Below, piece after piece: positions 43,815-53,098 of a stretch of DNA of 64,000 bases. Source of the stretch: an uncultured Pseudomonadota bacterium. Lineage in GTDB: Bacteria; Pseudomonadota; Gammaproteobacteria; Steroidobacterales; Steroidobacteraceae. The DNA lies in NCBI GenBank assembly GCA_946479515.1, contig CAMLGF010000005.1:1-64000 (forward strand), in the 5' to 3' direction. A program made the translations under genes and the position numbers. The notes below the pieces were generated by a model, which searched no databases, was not told where the DNA came from, and saw only the letters and a list, made by a program, of their open reading frames with translations. The stretch's first letter is position 1; every line of letters starts with the position of its first letter.

Positions 43815-44444
43815 TTACTCGTTCTTGATGACGAACTTGACCTTGAACTTGATGCAGGACTCGGGAAGTGCCGAGCCATTCTGCGTCGCCGCCGTGTAAC
43901 GGCTGTTCTTCGCGACCTGCACCGCAGCCTGATCGAGTTCCGGATAGCCCGACGTCTCGGCAACCACCGGATCGCGCAGCAGCCGACCATTGGCACCGAC
44001 GCAAGCCTGCACGACGGGCGAGCCCTGCTCCTCACGACGCTTCGCACCCGGGGGATAGAAGCGATCGGGATCGGGAGCGCTCCTCATCTTGGCGGAGGTG
44101 CCCGCAACGCGCGGCGGCGGCGGCGGTGCCGGCGGCGGCGGCTTGTCAGTCACGTCCTGAATGGCGGTGGACGTGGTTTCCATCGGCAGGTCGATGGCGA
44201 CTTCCGGAGGCGGCACTTCCACCGGCGGACGCTCCATCTCTGGCGGCGGCGGCGGCGGCGGCTCCTCTTCCTGCTTCACCTCTTCGACGATGTCGGCCTC
44301 GATGGGCGGAGCCAACACTTCGACCACCTTTCGAGCCAGGCCGGAAGCCAGCGCCCAGGCGGCAAGGACGTGCAGACCGATGATCAACACCACGACGATG
44401 CCGCGGCGAGTAAAGAACGTTGAGTCTTGAGCGTAAGCGGGCAT
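43815..44444 (-). CDS. tonB: TonB energy-transducing protein
   Basis: A 209-residue protein with an N-terminal membrane anchor (GIVVVLIIGLHVLAAWALAS, about 15-34), a long Pro/Glu/Val-rich periplasm-spanning region (EEPPPPPPPEMERPPVEVPP) and a C-terminal TonB domain (SPVVQACVGANGRLLRDPVV, SGYPELDQAAVQVAKNSRYT). It couples the ExbBD proton motor to outer-membrane receptors. First gene of tonB-exbB-exbD-exbD-TPR-TPR. Two cysteines in the C-terminal domain may form a disulfide. Confidence 0.93.
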   Translation of the reverse strand: MPAYAQDSTFFTRRGIVVVLIIGLHVLAAWALASGLARKVVEVLAPPIEADIVEEVKQEEEPPPPPPPEMERPPVEVPPPEVAIDLPMETTSTAIQDVTDKPPPPAPPPPPRVAGTSAKMRSAPDPDRFYPPGAKRREEQGSPVVQACVGANGRLLRDPVVAETSGYPELDQAAVQVAKNSRYTAATQNGSALPESCIKFKVKFVIKNE

Positions 44445-44643
44445 GTTTTCCCGAGGTCGCGAGTGAAACTATTGAAAAACTTCGGCGCGTATCAAACGGG
44501 TGGCGGAAAGTAACCAAGCTTTCCGACCAGTGCAACCGTTCGTTCGTTCCGTCCCCCGACCTGCCCCCTGTTCCAGGGCATGGCCATGTAAATGTTCATA
44601 GGAATTTGATTTTGTAGCTTCGGCGCCGGTCCGAAGCCACCGC

Positions 44644-44672
44644 ACTGTAACCGCAGCGGATGTGCCTGACAA
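44644..44672 (-). promoter_or_regulatory. candidate promoter of the tonB-exb operon
   Basis: On the minus strand TTGTCA (complement of 44667-44672), a 17-base spacer, and TACAGT (complement of 44644-44649). Start of transcription near 44637 gives a leader of about 190 bases before tonB. I see no convincing Fur box in the 275-base gap. Confidence 0.45.
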
Positions 44673-44719
44673 CAATTCTGTTGGGCAAATTTCTCGTATC
44701 GGGCGATGCATGTTTCACG

Positions 44720-46402
44720 TCAGTCCGTCACTGCGCCCAGAGATGCGCTTGACACATTGCGCGCGTATTTCGCGAGCACGCCCTTGGTCGCGAATGGCTT
44801 GGGTGCCTGCCACTTCGCGCGGCGTCGCTTGAGTTCCGCCGCGCTCAGATCGATCTGCAGCGTGCGCTTCACCGCATCGATCGCAATGCGATCACCGTCG
44901 CGGAGCAAACCGATGGGACCGCCGAGCGCCGCTTCCGGGGAGATATGTCCAACCACGAACCCATGACTCCCGCCGGAGAATCTTCCGTCAGTGATGAGCG
45001 CCACTTTGTCGCCGAGTCCGCGCCCCATGATGGCGCCGGTCGGGCTCAACATTTCACGCATGCCCGGTCCGCCGCGCGGACCTTCGTTGCGGATCACGAC
45101 CACATCGCCCGGCTTCACCTTGCCCGCGAGGATGGCGGCCGTGGCGCGCTCTTCACCGTCGAACACACGCGCCGTGCCGGCGAAACGCAGCCCTTCCTTG
45201 CCCGAGATCTTGGCGACCGCGCCTTCGGGGGCGAGGTTGCCGTACATCACGACGAGGTGACTGTCCTTCTTGATGGGTTGATCGAGCGGTCTGACGATGT
45301 CCTGCCCCGCGGGATAATCGGCGACGTTCGCCAGGTTCTGCGCGAGCGTGCGTCCCGTGACGGTCAGGCAGTCACCGTGCAGCAGTCCCGCGTCGAGCAG
45401 TCTTTTCATCAGCGGCTGGATTCCACCGATCGCAACGAGTTCGGACATTAGATAACGGCCGCTCGGCCGGACGTCGGCGAGCACAGGGACTCGCTTGCCG
45501 ATGCGCGTGAAGTCCTGTAGGCCCAGTCTGACCCGCGCGGCATGCGCAATGGCCAGCAGGTGCAGTACGGCGTTGGTGCTGCCGCCCAGCGCGATCACCA
45601 CGGTGATCGCATTCTCGAATGCCTTCTTGGTCAGGATGTCGGCGGGCGTGATGCCGGCCTTGACCAACTCCACCACCGCGGCGCCCGCGCGCCGGCAGTC
45701 CTCGCGCTTCGCACCGCTCACCGCCTCCTGTGCCGAGCTGTCGGGCAACGACAACCCGAGCGCCTCGATGGCCGATGCCATGGTGTTCGCGGTGTACATG
45801 CCGCCGCAGCTGCCCGGGCCCGGAATCGCGGTGCGCTCGACTTCGAGCAGTTCCGCATCGTTCACACGGCCGGCCGCGTGGCCGCCCACCGCCTCGAACA
45901 CCGACACGATGTCGCGCCGCTTGAGCCCAGGGCGGATGGTGCCGCCATAGACGAATACCGCCGGACGATTCAGCCGCGCGATGGCCATGGCGCAACCCGG
46001 CATGTTCTTGTCGCAGCCGCCGATGGCGACGAAACCGTCGAAGCCTTCGGCGCCGACCACGGTTTCGATGGAATCCGCGATGACTTCGCGCGACACCAGC
46101 GAGTAGCGCATGCCTGGCGAGCCCATGGAGATGCCATCGGACACGGTGATGGTGTTGAACAGCACGCCCTTGCCGCCGGCCGCGTCGGCACCGGAAACCG
46201 CCTCGGCGGCCAGATCGTTGATGTGCATGTTGCAGGGCGTGAGATTGGCCCAGGTCGATGCCACGCCGATCTGCGGCTTCTCGAAGTCCGCGTCCTGGAA
46301 GCCCACCGCGCGCAACATGGCGCGCGAGGCCGATTGCTTCACGCCGTCGACGACCTGCCGCGAATAACGCCGCTGATCCACCGCCCCACTCTTCTTCTTC
46401 AT
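44720..46402 (-). CDS. ilvD: dihydroxy-acid dehydratase
   Basis: A 560-residue Fe-S enzyme giving 2-ketoisovalerate and 2-keto-3-methylvalerate in valine/isoleucine synthesis. Cluster cysteines appear in [16 protein letters not shown] and [34 protein letters not shown] is the C-terminal signature. The start is the ATG at 46400-46402 behind AGAGGA; an upstream in-frame extension is not conserved. It is shared biosynthetic logic with ilvC/ilvE about 3-6 kb away but on the other strand and not in that operon. Confidence 0.95.
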   Translation of the reverse strand: MKKKSGAVDQRRYSRQVVDGVKQSASRAMLRAVGFQDADFEKPQIGVASTWANLTPCNMHINDLAAEAVSGADAAGGKGVLFNTITVSDGISMGSPGMRYSLVSREVIADSIETVVGAEGFDGFVAIGGCDKNMPGCAMAIARLNRPAVFVYGGTIRPGLKRRDIVSVFEAVGGHAAGRVNDAELLEVERTAIPGPGSCGGMYTANTMASAIEALGLSLPDSSAQEAVSGAKREDCRRAGAAVVELVKAGITPADILTKKAFENAITVVIALGGSTNAVLHLLAIAHAARVRLGLQDFTRIGKRVPVLADVRPSGRYLMSELVAIGGIQPLMKRLLDAGLLHGDCLTVTGRTLAQNLANVADYPAGQDIVRPLDQPIKKDSHLVVMYGNLAPEGAVAKISGKEGLRFAGTARVFDGEERATAAILAGKVKPGDVVVIRNEGPRGGPGMREMLSPTGAIMGRGLGDKVALITDGRFSGGSHGFVVGHISPEAALGGPIGLLRDGDRIAIDAVKRTLQIDLSAAELKRRRAKWQAPKPFATKGVLAKYARNVSSASLGAVTD

Positions 46403-46422
46403 CTGAACCGTCCTCTGTCTGC

Positions 46423-47715
46423 CTAAGCCGCGACGCGCATCACGCGCCGCATGTGCGAAAAACCCGTGGCGCCGGCCGTTACGAGTGCGAACGGCAGCAC
46501 CAGCGAATACATACCGGCACCCGGTCGCCAGGATTCGAGCCACTGGTAGATGAGAATTCCCGCGGGTGGGCCGATGGCGCCGCGCACACCCGTGAGCGTC
46601 ACGTGCACTCCCATGTAGTGCTGTGCGCGGCCGACCGACGCGAAGTCATTGTGCCCGAGATTCCAGCCGAGATTCGATCCGGCGTAGGCGATGGCCAGCA
46701 GGACGGACCCGGACCACAGCAGCGGCCTGGAAAACAGCCATGCCCCGAGGGTCACGGCAGCGACCGCCGCGACCAGCACCCAGCTCTGTCGTGCCCGATA
46801 CTCGACCACGTGTCCCTGGTCGAACATCCGCGCCCAGAACGGCACGAACAGGGGCAGCAGTCCCAGCGGCACCACGGACAGCAAGGCGATCTGCAGGCTG
46901 GCGGACAGGTGCAGGTGCTCGCTGAAAATCACCACGAGCTGCGATGTGAGCATGAGATTGCCGCCGCCGAACACGCCCATCCAGAACATGTATTCGCGAA
47001 AATGCGGATCCTTCTTCAGGATCTCGACCAGCATGCCCAGGCTGAAGGGCTCGCTGCGCCCCACCGCGGCGTTCTCTTCGGCGAGCAGTGCGAATTCGCG
47101 GCGCACGCGAGCGGCGCGATACAACCAGGCGGCCAGCAGTCCGGAGGCCGCCCCGGCCGCGAACAGCCAGCGGGAATCGAAGGCGCCCGTATCCAGAGTC
47201 CAGGCGGCGAGCGCGGCGGCCACGGATACCGCCAACGAACTGACGATGACGATGCGGCCGGTATATCGCCCGAGCGCCGTTCGCGGATAGTTGGCGCTCC
47301 ACACCGCCGCGCGCACGGTCAGGATTCCCGTCCACACCACGCGCGCCACCAGGATGGAAGCGACCGCGAAGGCCAGGCCGCCGAGCGCGCGCGGCGCCAC
47401 GCCCAGCAATCCGACCAGGAGCGCGAAGCCCGCCTGCAGACCCACCATGAGTCCGATGCGCGCGCGCCCGTGCGCGAGGTTCGCCCAGACGAAACTCACG
47501 ACATTCGACAGTGCGGGAGCCCCGCTCACGAAGGCGACGGCGAGATTGACGATCCAGGGAGTGGCGGCGGTGGCAAAGGTCTTTTTGATGAGCACGGCGG
47601 CCGTCGCGCCCTCGACCAGTCCCAGCGTCAGGCCCAGCAACGCCCACGGCGCGATCTCGCGCCGGAAAGCCACTTCCGCAGCCGGTGATTCCACCGGCAC
47701 GGCGCGCCCGGACAT
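46423..47715 (-). CDS. MFS transporter, substrate unknown
   Basis: A 430-residue inner-membrane protein with roughly eleven to twelve hydrophobic segments and a central charged loop (RAARVRREFALLAEENAAVG) as in major facilitator carriers. The start is the ATG at 47713-47715, seven bases after AGGAG; a TTG just upstream is less likely. It sits between ilvD (21 bases downstream) and a leucyl aminopeptidase (13 bases upstream), so it is probably in one operon with them. No substrate motif. Confidence 0.8.
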   Translation of the reverse strand: MSGRAVPVESPAAEVAFRREIAPWALLGLTLGLVEGATAAVLIKKTFATAATPWIVNLAVAFVSGAPALSNVVSFVWANLAHGRARIGLMVGLQAGFALLVGLLGVAPRALGGLAFAVASILVARVVWTGILTVRAAVWSANYPRTALGRYTGRIVIVSSLAVSVAAALAAWTLDTGAFDSRWLFAAGAASGLLAAWLYRAARVRREFALLAEENAAVGRSEPFSLGMLVEILKKDPHFREYMFWMGVFGGGNLMLTSQLVVIFSEHLHLSASLQIALLSVVPLGLLPLFVPFWARMFDQGHVVEYRARQSWVLVAAVAAVTLGAWLFSRPLLWSGSVLLAIAYAGSNLGWNLGHNDFASVGRAQHYMGVHVTLTGVRGAIGPPAGILIYQWLESWRPGAGMYSLVLPFALVTAGATGFSHMRRVMRVAA

Positions 47716-47727
47716 CAATGGACTCCT

Positions 47728-49122
47728 CTAACCAAAGCGCTGCCGGATCAGCCGGTACAGCGCGCGAACGGTGTGCGGATCGGCACCCAGAGGTCGCCCC
47801 GGGCGCTCCTTGGGATTCCATGCGTAAACGTCGCCGTGCAGCCAGTTGCGCGTGCGCGTGACGAAGCGTTTGAGAAACAGCGCGCCGATGATGGAACCGG
47901 CAAAGGCCGAGCTCGACACATTATTAAGGTCGGCCACCCGGCTGCCCAACTCCTCCTCGTACCCGGGCCACAGCGGCATGGGCCACATCGGGTCGGCCTC
48001 GAGCTCGCCGACCTGCCGCAATTGCTCGGCCAGCTCCGGTGGTTGAGAGTAGATAGCCGGCAGCTCCGGACCCAGCGCGACGCGCGCGGCGCCCGTCAGC
48101 GTCGCCAGATCGATCAGCAGGTCCGGTTGCTCACTGTCGGCCTCGCTGAGCGCGTCCGCCAGGATCAGCCGTCCCTCGGCATCGGTATTGCCGACCTCGA
48201 CGGTGAGACCCTGGCGCGACCGCAGCACGTCGCTCGGCCGGAACGAACGGCCGGAGATGCTGTTCTCCACCGCGGGGATCAGCAGGCGCAGCTGGATGGG
48301 AGCATCGGCATCCATGAGCATGCGGGCCAGCGCCAGCGTGAGCGCCGCTCCGCCCATGTCCTTCTTCATGAGGATCATGCCGCTCGAGGGCTTGATGTCC
48401 AGGCCGCCCGTGTCGAAGCACACGCCCTTGCCCACCAGGGTGACCTGCGGTGCGCCGCGTTTCTCCCAGCGCATGTCGATGAGGCGAGGCTCGCGCGCGC
48501 TTCCCTTGCCCACTTCGTGGATGAGTGGATAGTTCTGCCGCAGCAGATCCTCGCCCACCAGGATCCGGCATTCGGCCTCATGCTGCAGCGCGAGGCGTTG
48601 CACCGCCTCACCCAGCTCCGCCGGACCCAGGTCGTTGGCCGGCGTATTGATGAGGTCGCGGGCCTCGGCCAGCGCCTGGCTCGCGATGCGAACGTATTCG
48701 AGGTCGGTGCCGGGAGGAGCCACCAGCGACGGCAGCTCACCCGGGGCGCGACGATAGCGCGCAAAACGATAAGTGCCGTACTCCCAGCCGAGACTGAGCT
48801 GCGTTGCTCCCACGCTGCTGAAACTGCCCGCGAAGCGGTATCGGCCCGGCGGCAAGCGGTCCGGAAGCCCCGCGGAAGTCCACAGCGTGGGTTCGCTCAG
48901 ATCCGCGGCCGAACCCAATCCGAGGACGGCACCGGCGATGGCATCGCCGCCGGCGCCGGGAAGGAGCAGCAGCTTCTGCTTCTCGGCCTGAAAACCGTGG
49001 GCCTGCGCCCAGGCGCGAACGGCAACGGGTTGCATGTCCCGCCAGGACGACAGGCCCTGCTCGCCCACGAGCCAGATCGGGCGGGCGCCCTGGGCTTCGG
49101 CTTCACTCAGGAGATGACTCAC
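47728..49122 (-). CDS. leucyl aminopeptidase family (M17) protein
   Basis: A 464-residue cytosolic metallo-aminopeptidase. It has VGKGVCFDTGGLDIKP with the first metal-binding residues, MKKDMGGAA, the family signature NTDAEGRLILADAL and DLATLTGAARVALG. The N-terminal domain is shorter than in PepA. It starts with GTG. It would release N-terminal residues from peptides; the peptide transporter at 30534-34097 could feed the same process, though it is not adjacent. Confidence 0.88.
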   Translation of the reverse strand: MSHLLSEAEAQGARPIWLVGEQGLSSWRDMQPVAVRAWAQAHGFQAEKQKLLLLPGAGGDAIAGAVLGLGSAADLSEPTLWTSAGLPDRLPPGRYRFAGSFSSVGATQLSLGWEYGTYRFARYRRAPGELPSLVAPPGTDLEYVRIASQALAEARDLINTPANDLGPAELGEAVQRLALQHEAECRILVGEDLLRQNYPLIHEVGKGSAREPRLIDMRWEKRGAPQVTLVGKGVCFDTGGLDIKPSSGMILMKKDMGGAALTLALARMLMDADAPIQLRLLIPAVENSISGRSFRPSDVLRSRQGLTVEVGNTDAEGRLILADALSEADSEQPDLLIDLATLTGAARVALGPELPAIYSQPPELAEQLRQVGELEADPMWPMPLWPGYEEELGSRVADLNNVSSSAFAGSIIGALFLKRFVTRTRNWLHGDVYAWNPKERPGRPLGADPHTVRALYRLIRQRFG

Positions 49123-49165
49123 GGAAAAAGTTTAATGGATCAGCGCAGTACGCGCTCTCTCACCG

Positions 49166-49195
49166 TTGACACGGGAGGAAGGCCCGTGGTGTCAT
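49166..49195 (+). promoter_or_regulatory. candidate ilv-leu promoter with overlapping dyad
   Basis: TTGACA at 49166-49171 with TGTCAT 18 bases downstream (49190-49195). The same region holds two interleaved inverted repeats, TGACAC (49167-49172)/GTGTCA (49189-49194) and CACGGG (49170-49175)/CCCGTG (49183-49188), which could be a repressor or activator site. GGGAGGAAGG at 49173-49182 is also a good ribosome-binding site for a 17-residue frame (GTG 49186 to TGA 49239) if transcription starts further upstream. Confidence 0.4.
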
Positions 49196-49207
49196 TCTCG
49201 GCATTGT

Positions 49208-49339
49208 ATGCAGGCCCAAATTCACCCCTACGCCATTGAATTCCGCTGCGCGACGTCCGCGCGCGACGTACGGGTGCTCGTATCCCTTCCCCTGCTTCTT
49301 ATTGGAAGCACGGTGCGGGCTGCCTGCTTGACTCACTGA
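49208..49339 (+). CDS. branched-chain-amino-acid leader peptide (ilv-leu attenuator)
   Basis: A 43-residue frame from ATG 49208 to TGA 49337-49339. Its C-terminal half contains [10 protein letters not shown] followed by GSTV: ten of sixteen consecutive residues (21-36) are Val, Leu or Ile. Such runs act as sensors of charged tRNA in attenuators. No strong ribosome-binding site precedes ATG 49208; a transcript starting at about 49202 would be nearly leaderless. An internal GTG at 49274 is an alternative start. The frame is followed by complementary segments and a terminator just before ilvC. Confidence 0.6.
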   Translation: MQAQIHPYAIEFRCATSARDVRVLVSLPLLLIGSTVRAACLTH

Positions 49340-49400
49340 CACTAGAGCCAGGCTTACACCAACAAACCCCGCACCGGTCCCGAACCGATGCGGGGTTTTT
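49311..49400 (+). terminator. attenuator: antiterminator segment and intrinsic terminator before ilvC
   Basis: Terminator: AACCCCGCA (49365-49373) pairs with TGCGGGGTT (49389-49397), with an inner CGGT/ACCG pair and a five-T tract at 49396-49400. Alternative pairing: CGGTGCGGG (49311-49319), inside the leader-peptide gene, is an exact complement of CCCGCACCG (49368-49376), so it can capture the 5' arm of the terminator. A smaller hairpin TGCTTC/GAAGCA (49293-49310) overlaps the Leu/Ile codons. A ribosome stalled at the Val/Leu run would favour the antiterminator. The mechanism is inferred. Confidence 0.7.
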
Positions 49401-49430
49401 CGTATGAACGTTGATCAGGAGCTGATGACC

Positions 49431-50426
49431 ATGACCAAGTTGTACTCGGGCAAAGACGTAGACAAGAAGGCGCTCAAGAAGGCCCGGATCGCCATCCTGG
49501 GCTACGGCAGCCAGGGGCGTGCGCATGCGCTGAACCTCAAGGACAGCGGACACGACGTGGTCGTCGGCGTGCGCAAGAACGGTGCGAGCTGGAAGAAGGC
49601 CAAGAAGGACGGACTCAAGGTGGCCGAGCCCGTCGACGCCGTAAAGGGCGCGTCGCTGGTAGCGATGCTGGTTCCCGATCTCGCGCAGGCCGAGCTCTAC
49701 AACCAGGTCGAGAAGCACCTCGAGAAGGGCGCCACCCTGCTCTTCGCGCACGGGCTGAATGTCCACTTCAAGTTGATCAAGCCGCGAAAGGATCTCGATG
49801 TCGTGCTGATCGCCCCGAAGGGACCTGGTGATCTGGTGCGCCGCCAGTACCAGCAAGGTCGTGGCGTGCCTTCGCTCCTGGCCGTCTTCCAGGACGCCAC
49901 GGGCAAGGCGTTCGCCAAGGCGCTGGCCTACGGCCACGGCATCGGCGGTACCCGCGGCGGCGTGCTCGAGACCACGTTCGCGGAAGAGACCGAGACGGAT
50001 CTGTTCGGCGAACAGGCCGTGCTCTGCGGTGGCACCTCCGACCTCATCCTCAAGGGCTTCGAAACGCTGGTGGAAGCCGGCTACCAGCCCGAGATCGCGT
50101 ACTACGAAGTGCTCCATGAGCTGAAGCTCATCGTCGACCTGCTGCACGAAGGCGGCCTGTCCAAGATGCACAAGTACGTCTCCGACACGGCCAAGTACGG
50201 CGACCTGACGCGCGGCCCGCGCGTGGTCAACGACAAGACCAAGAAGGAGATGGGCAGAATCCTCAAGGAAATCCAGCAGGGCAAGTTCGTCAAGCAGTGG
50301 ATCGCCGAGAACGCCGGCGGCCGCAAGGAATACAACAAGCTCATGCAGGCGGACCTGGATCACCAGATCGAGAAGGTGGGCAAGGAACTGCGCGCCCGCA
50401 TGCCCTGGCTGGAGCAGAGTCGCTAA
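49431..50426 (+). CDS. ilvC: ketol-acid reductoisomerase (class I)
   Basis: A 331-residue NADPH- and magnesium-dependent enzyme making dihydroxyisovalerate and dihydroxymethylvalerate. It has the Rossmann motif [17 protein letters not shown], the phosphate-binding [10 protein letters not shown] segment, and metal-binding [15 protein letters not shown] 49431 is nine bases from AGGAG; ATG 49425 and ATG 49404 are in-frame alternatives, the last lying directly after the terminator. First structural gene of ilvC-leuA-ilvE-leuC-leuD-leuB, placed behind the attenuator. ilvBN are not in the window. Confidence 0.95.
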   Translation: MTKLYSGKDVDKKALKKARIAILGYGSQGRAHALNLKDSGHDVVVGVRKNGASWKKAKKDGLKVAEPVDAVKGASLVAMLVPDLAQAELYNQVEKHLEKGATLLFAHGLNVHFKLIKPRKDLDVVLIAPKGPGDLVRRQYQQGRGVPSLLAVFQDATGKAFAKALAYGHGIGGTRGGVLETTFAEETETDLFGEQAVLCGGTSDLILKGFETLVEAGYQPEIAYYEVLHELKLIVDLLHEGGLSKMHKYVSDTAKYGDLTRGPRVVNDKTKKEMGRILKEIQQGKFVKQWIAENAGGRKEYNKLMQADLDHQIEKVGKELRARMPWLEQSR

Positions 50427-50452
50427 CTACTCCCTCTTACGAGGTACACCCC

Positions 50453-52039
50453 ATGTCACCCGCACAACGCGATCGAGTCCTGATATTCGATACCACGCTG
50501 CGTGACGGCGAACAGTCGCCGGGATGCAGCATGGCGCAACCCGAGAAGCTCCGGGTCGCGCGCGCGCTCGCGGACCTTGGGGTCGACATCATCGAAGCGG
50601 GCTTTCCTGCCGCCTCGCGCGGTGACTGGGAAAGCGTTAACGCCGTGGCGCGCGAGGTGCAGGGACCGATCATCTGCGGCCTCGCGCGCTGCAACCGCGA
50701 CGACATCGAGCTGGTGGCCAAAGCAATTGCGCCGGCAGCGAAGAAGCGCATCCACGTCTTCCTCGCCACCAGCGCCATTCATCGCCAGTACAAGCTGAAC
50801 ATGGCGCGGGAGGAAATCATCCGCACCGCGGTCGAAGGCGTGAAGATCGCGCGCGGTCTCTGCGAGGACGTGGAGTTCTCGCCCGAAGACGCTTCGCGCA
50901 CCGAGCTCGATTTCCTCACGCAGGTGGTCGAGGCGGTGATCGAGGCCGGCGCGACCACGGTCAACATCCCGGACACGGTGGGATACACCGTGCCCGACGA
51001 GTTCGCGGAGCTGTTCCGCTACCTGCGCAAGAACGTGCGCGGCATCGACCGGATCCGCCTGTCCGTGCATTGCCACGACGATCTGGGCATGGCGGTCGCC
51101 AACAGCCTCACCGCCGTGGTCGCGGGCGCCCGGCAGATCGAGTGCACCGTCAACGGTATCGGTGAGCGCGCGGGCAACTGCTCACTCGAGGAAGTCGTCA
51201 TGGCGTTGAAGACGCGCGACGCCTTCTTCAACCTGGAGACGGGCATCGACACCACCCGCCTCTACCCCACCTCCCGCATGCTGGCGAACATCGTGGGCAC
51301 GCCCATTCCGCGCAACAAGGCCATCGTCGGCGAAAACGCCTTCGCGCACGAATCGGGCATCCACCAGCACGGCATGCTCAAGCATCACAGCACCTACGAG
51401 ATCATGCGGCCGCAGGATGTCGGCCTGTCGCGCTCGTCGCTGGTGCTGGGCAAGCACAGCGGCCGCCACGCATTGCGCGATCGCATCAAGGAACTGGGTT
51501 TCGATCTCGACGACGCGGAATTCGCACGCGTGTTCGAGCAGTTCAAGGCACTGGCGGACAAGAAGAAGGAACTCTACGACGGCGACATCGAGGCTCTGGT
51601 GCTGCAGGCCGAGCACGCCGAGAGCGGGCCCTGGTCGCTGCTCAACCTGCGCACGTCGTTCGACAGCGCCGGGACCGCGGAAGCCGTGGTGCGCCTCAAG
51701 CATGCCGACGGCCGCGAAATCGAGATGCAATCCAGCGGCGACGGCCCCGTGGACGCGGCGCTCAAGGCCATCGAGCGCGCCACGGGTGTGGACGTGGTGC
51801 TGCGGAAATTCGAAGTACGCAGCGTGTCGGCGGGCGAGGATGCCCAGGGCGAAGCCCTCGTGTACGTGGAGTACAATCAGCGCACTTACCGCGGCTCGAG
51901 CGTCAGCACCAACATCGTCGAGTCCGCAACGCAGGCCTTTCTCGAAGTGATCAATCGCATCGAGCTCGCATCGGCAACGCTCGCGCGTACGCGCGACGAG
52001 CGCACCGGCGCCGCGCGTGTCGCGCAGGCCGTGGTCTAA
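50453..52039 (+). CDS. leuA: 2-isopropylmalate synthase
   Basis: A 528-residue first enzyme of leucine synthesis, condensing acetyl-CoA with 2-ketoisovalerate. It shows DTTLRDGEQSPGCSM (about 13-27), the HCHDDLGMAVANS metal-binding segment, NGIGERAGNCSLEE and a C-terminal LeuA regulatory dimerisation domain (about 400-510) that mediates leucine feedback. The start is the ATG at 50453 behind GAGG; longer frames run back into ilvC. Length fits the proteobacterial class. Confidence 0.95.
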   Translation: MSPAQRDRVLIFDTTLRDGEQSPGCSMAQPEKLRVARALADLGVDIIEAGFPAASRGDWESVNAVAREVQGPIICGLARCNRDDIELVAKAIAPAAKKRIHVFLATSAIHRQYKLNMAREEIIRTAVEGVKIARGLCEDVEFSPEDASRTELDFLTQVVEAVIEAGATTVNIPDTVGYTVPDEFAELFRYLRKNVRGIDRIRLSVHCHDDLGMAVANSLTAVVAGARQIECTVNGIGERAGNCSLEEVVMALKTRDAFFNLETGIDTTRLYPTSRMLANIVGTPIPRNKAIVGENAFAHESGIHQHGMLKHHSTYEIMRPQDVGLSRSSLVLGKHSGRHALRDRIKELGFDLDDAEFARVFEQFKALADKKKELYDGDIEALVLQAEHAESGPWSLLNLRTSFDSAGTAEAVVRLKHADGREIEMQSSGDGPVDAALKAIERATGVDVVLRKFEVRSVSAGEDAQGEALVYVEYNQRTYRGSSVSTNIVESATQAFLEVINRIELASATLARTRDERTGAARVAQAVV

Positions 52040-52058
52040 CTGCTTCCGGAGATTTCAC

Positions 52059-53015
52059 ATGCCCATTCCCGCGACGAAATACATCTGGTTCAACGGCAAG
52101 CTGGTCCCCTGGGAAAAGGCGACGGTGCACGTGCTGTCGCACGCCCTGCACTACGGTTCGTCGGTGTTCGAAGGCGTGCGCGCCTACGAGACGCCGCGCG
52201 GTCCGGCGATCTTCCGCCTCAGGGACCACACCCGGCGCCTGTTCGACTCCGCGAAGATCTACCGCATCAACATCCCGTTCAGCGAAGAGCAGCTGAGCCA
52301 TGCGCAGCGCGAGGTGATCGCGCAGAACGGTCTCGCCCACGGTGCCTATCTGCGTCCCGTGGTGTTCCGCGGCTATGGCGAGATCGGCGTCGTGCCGAAA
52401 GTCGATCCGCCGGTGGAAGTGGCCGTCGCGGCCTGGGAATGGGGCAAGTATCTCGGCGCCGCCGAGGACGAGGGCGTGGATGTCTGCGTGTCGTCCTGGC
52501 AACGCGTGGCGCCCAACACCATACCTGCGCTCGCCAAGGCCGGCGGTAACTATCTTTCCAGCCAGCTGATCGGGCTCGAGGCCAAGCGTCTCGGCTTCGT
52601 CGAAGGCATCGGCCTGTCGGCCGACGGCACGGTCAGCGAGGGCGCCGGCGAGAACCTGTTCCTGGTCAAAGACGGCGTGCTGTACACGCCGGGCGTCGCG
52701 CACTCGCTGCTCAACGGCATCACGCGCCACACCGTCATGACGCTCGCCACGGACCTCGGCATCGAGGTGCGCGAGATCGCCATTCCGCGCGAAATGCTCT
52801 ATCTCGCCGATGAATTGTTCTTCACGGGCACCGCCACGGAAGTTGCGGCCATCCGCTCCGTGGATGCCATCCAGATCGGCAATGGCCGGCGCGGCCCCGT
52901 CACCACGAAGCTGGCGAACGCCTTCTTCGCGCTGGTCCAGGGCAAGAGCGAGGACAAGCGCGGTTGGCTCGACCACGTGGACATGAACGCACCGCGGGCC
53001 GCGGTGGCGGGATGA
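52059..53015 (+). CDS. ilvE: branched-chain amino acid aminotransferase
   Basis: A 318-residue fold-type IV PLP transaminase for the last step of Val/Leu/Ile synthesis. It has HALHYGSSVFEGVRAYETP, the PLP lysine in ALAKAGGNYLSSQLIG, EGAGENLFLV and FFTGTATEVAAIRSVD. The start is the ATG at 52059 with GGAG eight bases upstream. It is inserted between leuA and leuC, matching an operon dedicated to branched-chain synthesis. Confidence 0.94.
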   Translation: MPIPATKYIWFNGKLVPWEKATVHVLSHALHYGSSVFEGVRAYETPRGPAIFRLRDHTRRLFDSAKIYRINIPFSEEQLSHAQREVIAQNGLAHGAYLRPVVFRGYGEIGVVPKVDPPVEVAVAAWEWGKYLGAAEDEGVDVCVSSWQRVAPNTIPALAKAGGNYLSSQLIGLEAKRLGFVEGIGLSADGTVSEGAGENLFLVKDGVLYTPGVAHSLLNGITRHTVMTLATDLGIEVREIAIPREMLYLADELFFTGTATEVAAIRSVDAIQIGNGRRGPVTTKLANAFFALVQGKSEDKRGWLDHVDMNAPRAAVAG

Positions 53016-53098
53016 GTCAACCCAGGCGGTAACCAGCCAGTGAACGGCGCGCTTTTCGGCCTGGCGAAAGCGTGCCCGTTCCGATCTTCACCAACGAA

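Noticed and set aside
44445..44719. Fur box upstream of tonB
   Set aside because: The 275-base gap was scanned by eye for GATAATGATAATCATTATC-like repeats. Only a sigma70-like promoter was convincing.
49404..49430. ilvC starting at ATG 49404
   Set aside because: That ATG lies directly after the terminator tract and has no ribosome-binding site, whereas AGGAG is nine bases before ATG 49431.
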